Shown here: in pieces, positions 63,996 through 64,000 of the stretch
Numbering within the stretch: position 1 is the first letter of the stretch
How the letters are laid out: every line of letters starts with the position of its first letter
DNA from: CAIWHR01 sp963781285
GTDB lineage: Bacteria > Pseudomonadota > Gammaproteobacteria > Burkholderiales > Casimicrobiaceae
Assembly: GCA_963781285.1 (NCBI GenBank)
Contig: CAWAFI010000005.1
Span: 464,220-528,219, forward strand
Direction: 5' to 3'
Length of the DNA stretch: 64,000 bases
Made by a program: the position numbers and the translations under genes
Notes under the pieces: generated by a model
Databases searched by the model: none
The model's input: only the letters and a program-made list of their open reading frames with translations
What the model was told of the DNA's origin: nothing

Positions 63996-64000
63996 TCACG

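Overview
The window is high-GC chromosomal DNA from a betaproteobacterium. The evidence is gene order: rpsT next to murJ, fur divergent from bamE, and carA-carB-greA-yhbY-rlmE-ftsH-folP ... glmM, an arrangement typical of Burkholderiales, Rhodocyclales and their relatives. The genus cannot be named from the sequence. Most genes are intact in the first 47 kb. The last 17 kb is a patchwork of accessory genes with many frameshifted or truncated ones.

Layout. (1) 1-16.2 kb is core housekeeping: an incomplete exported protein, rpsT, murJ, fur, bamE-dapB, an SDR dehydrogenase, carAB, greA, yhbY, a hydrolase, rlmE, ftsH and folP. A 284-bp element with inverted-repeat ends sits between dapB and the SDR gene and contains the dapB stop codon. 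(2) 16.2-22.5 kb interrupts the usual folP-glmM neighbourhood. It holds a CoA-transferase, a GntP-family permease, a CBS-domain protein, a 3-hydroxyacyl-CoA dehydrogenase-like gene, and remnants of ubiD and pqiA. It ends in a second, 5'-truncated copy of the last 342 bp of folP. (3) 22.8-26.5 kb returns to core genes, glmM and relA. (4) 26.5-29.9 kb carries a class III nucleotide cyclase between an intact carbonic anhydrase gene and a 99-bp copy of that gene's 3' end, the same architecture as at folP. (5) 29.9-32.1 kb is a chromate efflux and resistance pair. (6) 32.2-47.0 kb is a formate dehydrogenase locus. Molybdenum-cofactor and maturation genes (moeA, mobA, fdhD, moaA, with GFA and DUF2461 genes) run leftward. 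The structural operon (DUF3305, DUF3306, polyferredoxin, TorD-like chaperone, small Tat protein, Mo/Cys catalytic subunit, Fe-S subunit, small lipoprotein, cytochrome b, small exported protein) runs rightward from the shared intergenic region. (7) 47-64 kb is accessory: a TAXI-TRAP remnant, a pyrophosphatase-like gene, an XRE regulator, an N-formylglutamate amidohydrolase-like gene, a frameshifted PhoD-like phosphatase beside a frameshifted large unknown gene, a TIM-barrel isomerase, PadR and TetR regulators, a hydrolase, broken MaoC and YCII genes, tRNA-Ser(CGA), an M28 peptidase, a glycine-repeat protein and a transposase remnant.

How the genes work together. The formate dehydrogenase block is the main functional unit: MoaA, MobA and MoeA make the molybdopterin cofactor, FdhD and the TorD-like protein mature the catalytic subunit, and the Tat-exported alpha/beta subunits would pass electrons to the membrane cytochrome b. 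The CoA-transferase and GntP permease look like a short-chain hydroxy- or keto-acid uptake and activation pair. The most notable structural observation is that two unrelated core genes (folP and can) each have an insertion directly downstream. Each insertion is bounded by a 5'-truncated copy of the gene's 3' end that is identical at first and then diverges. No integrase gene was found to explain this.
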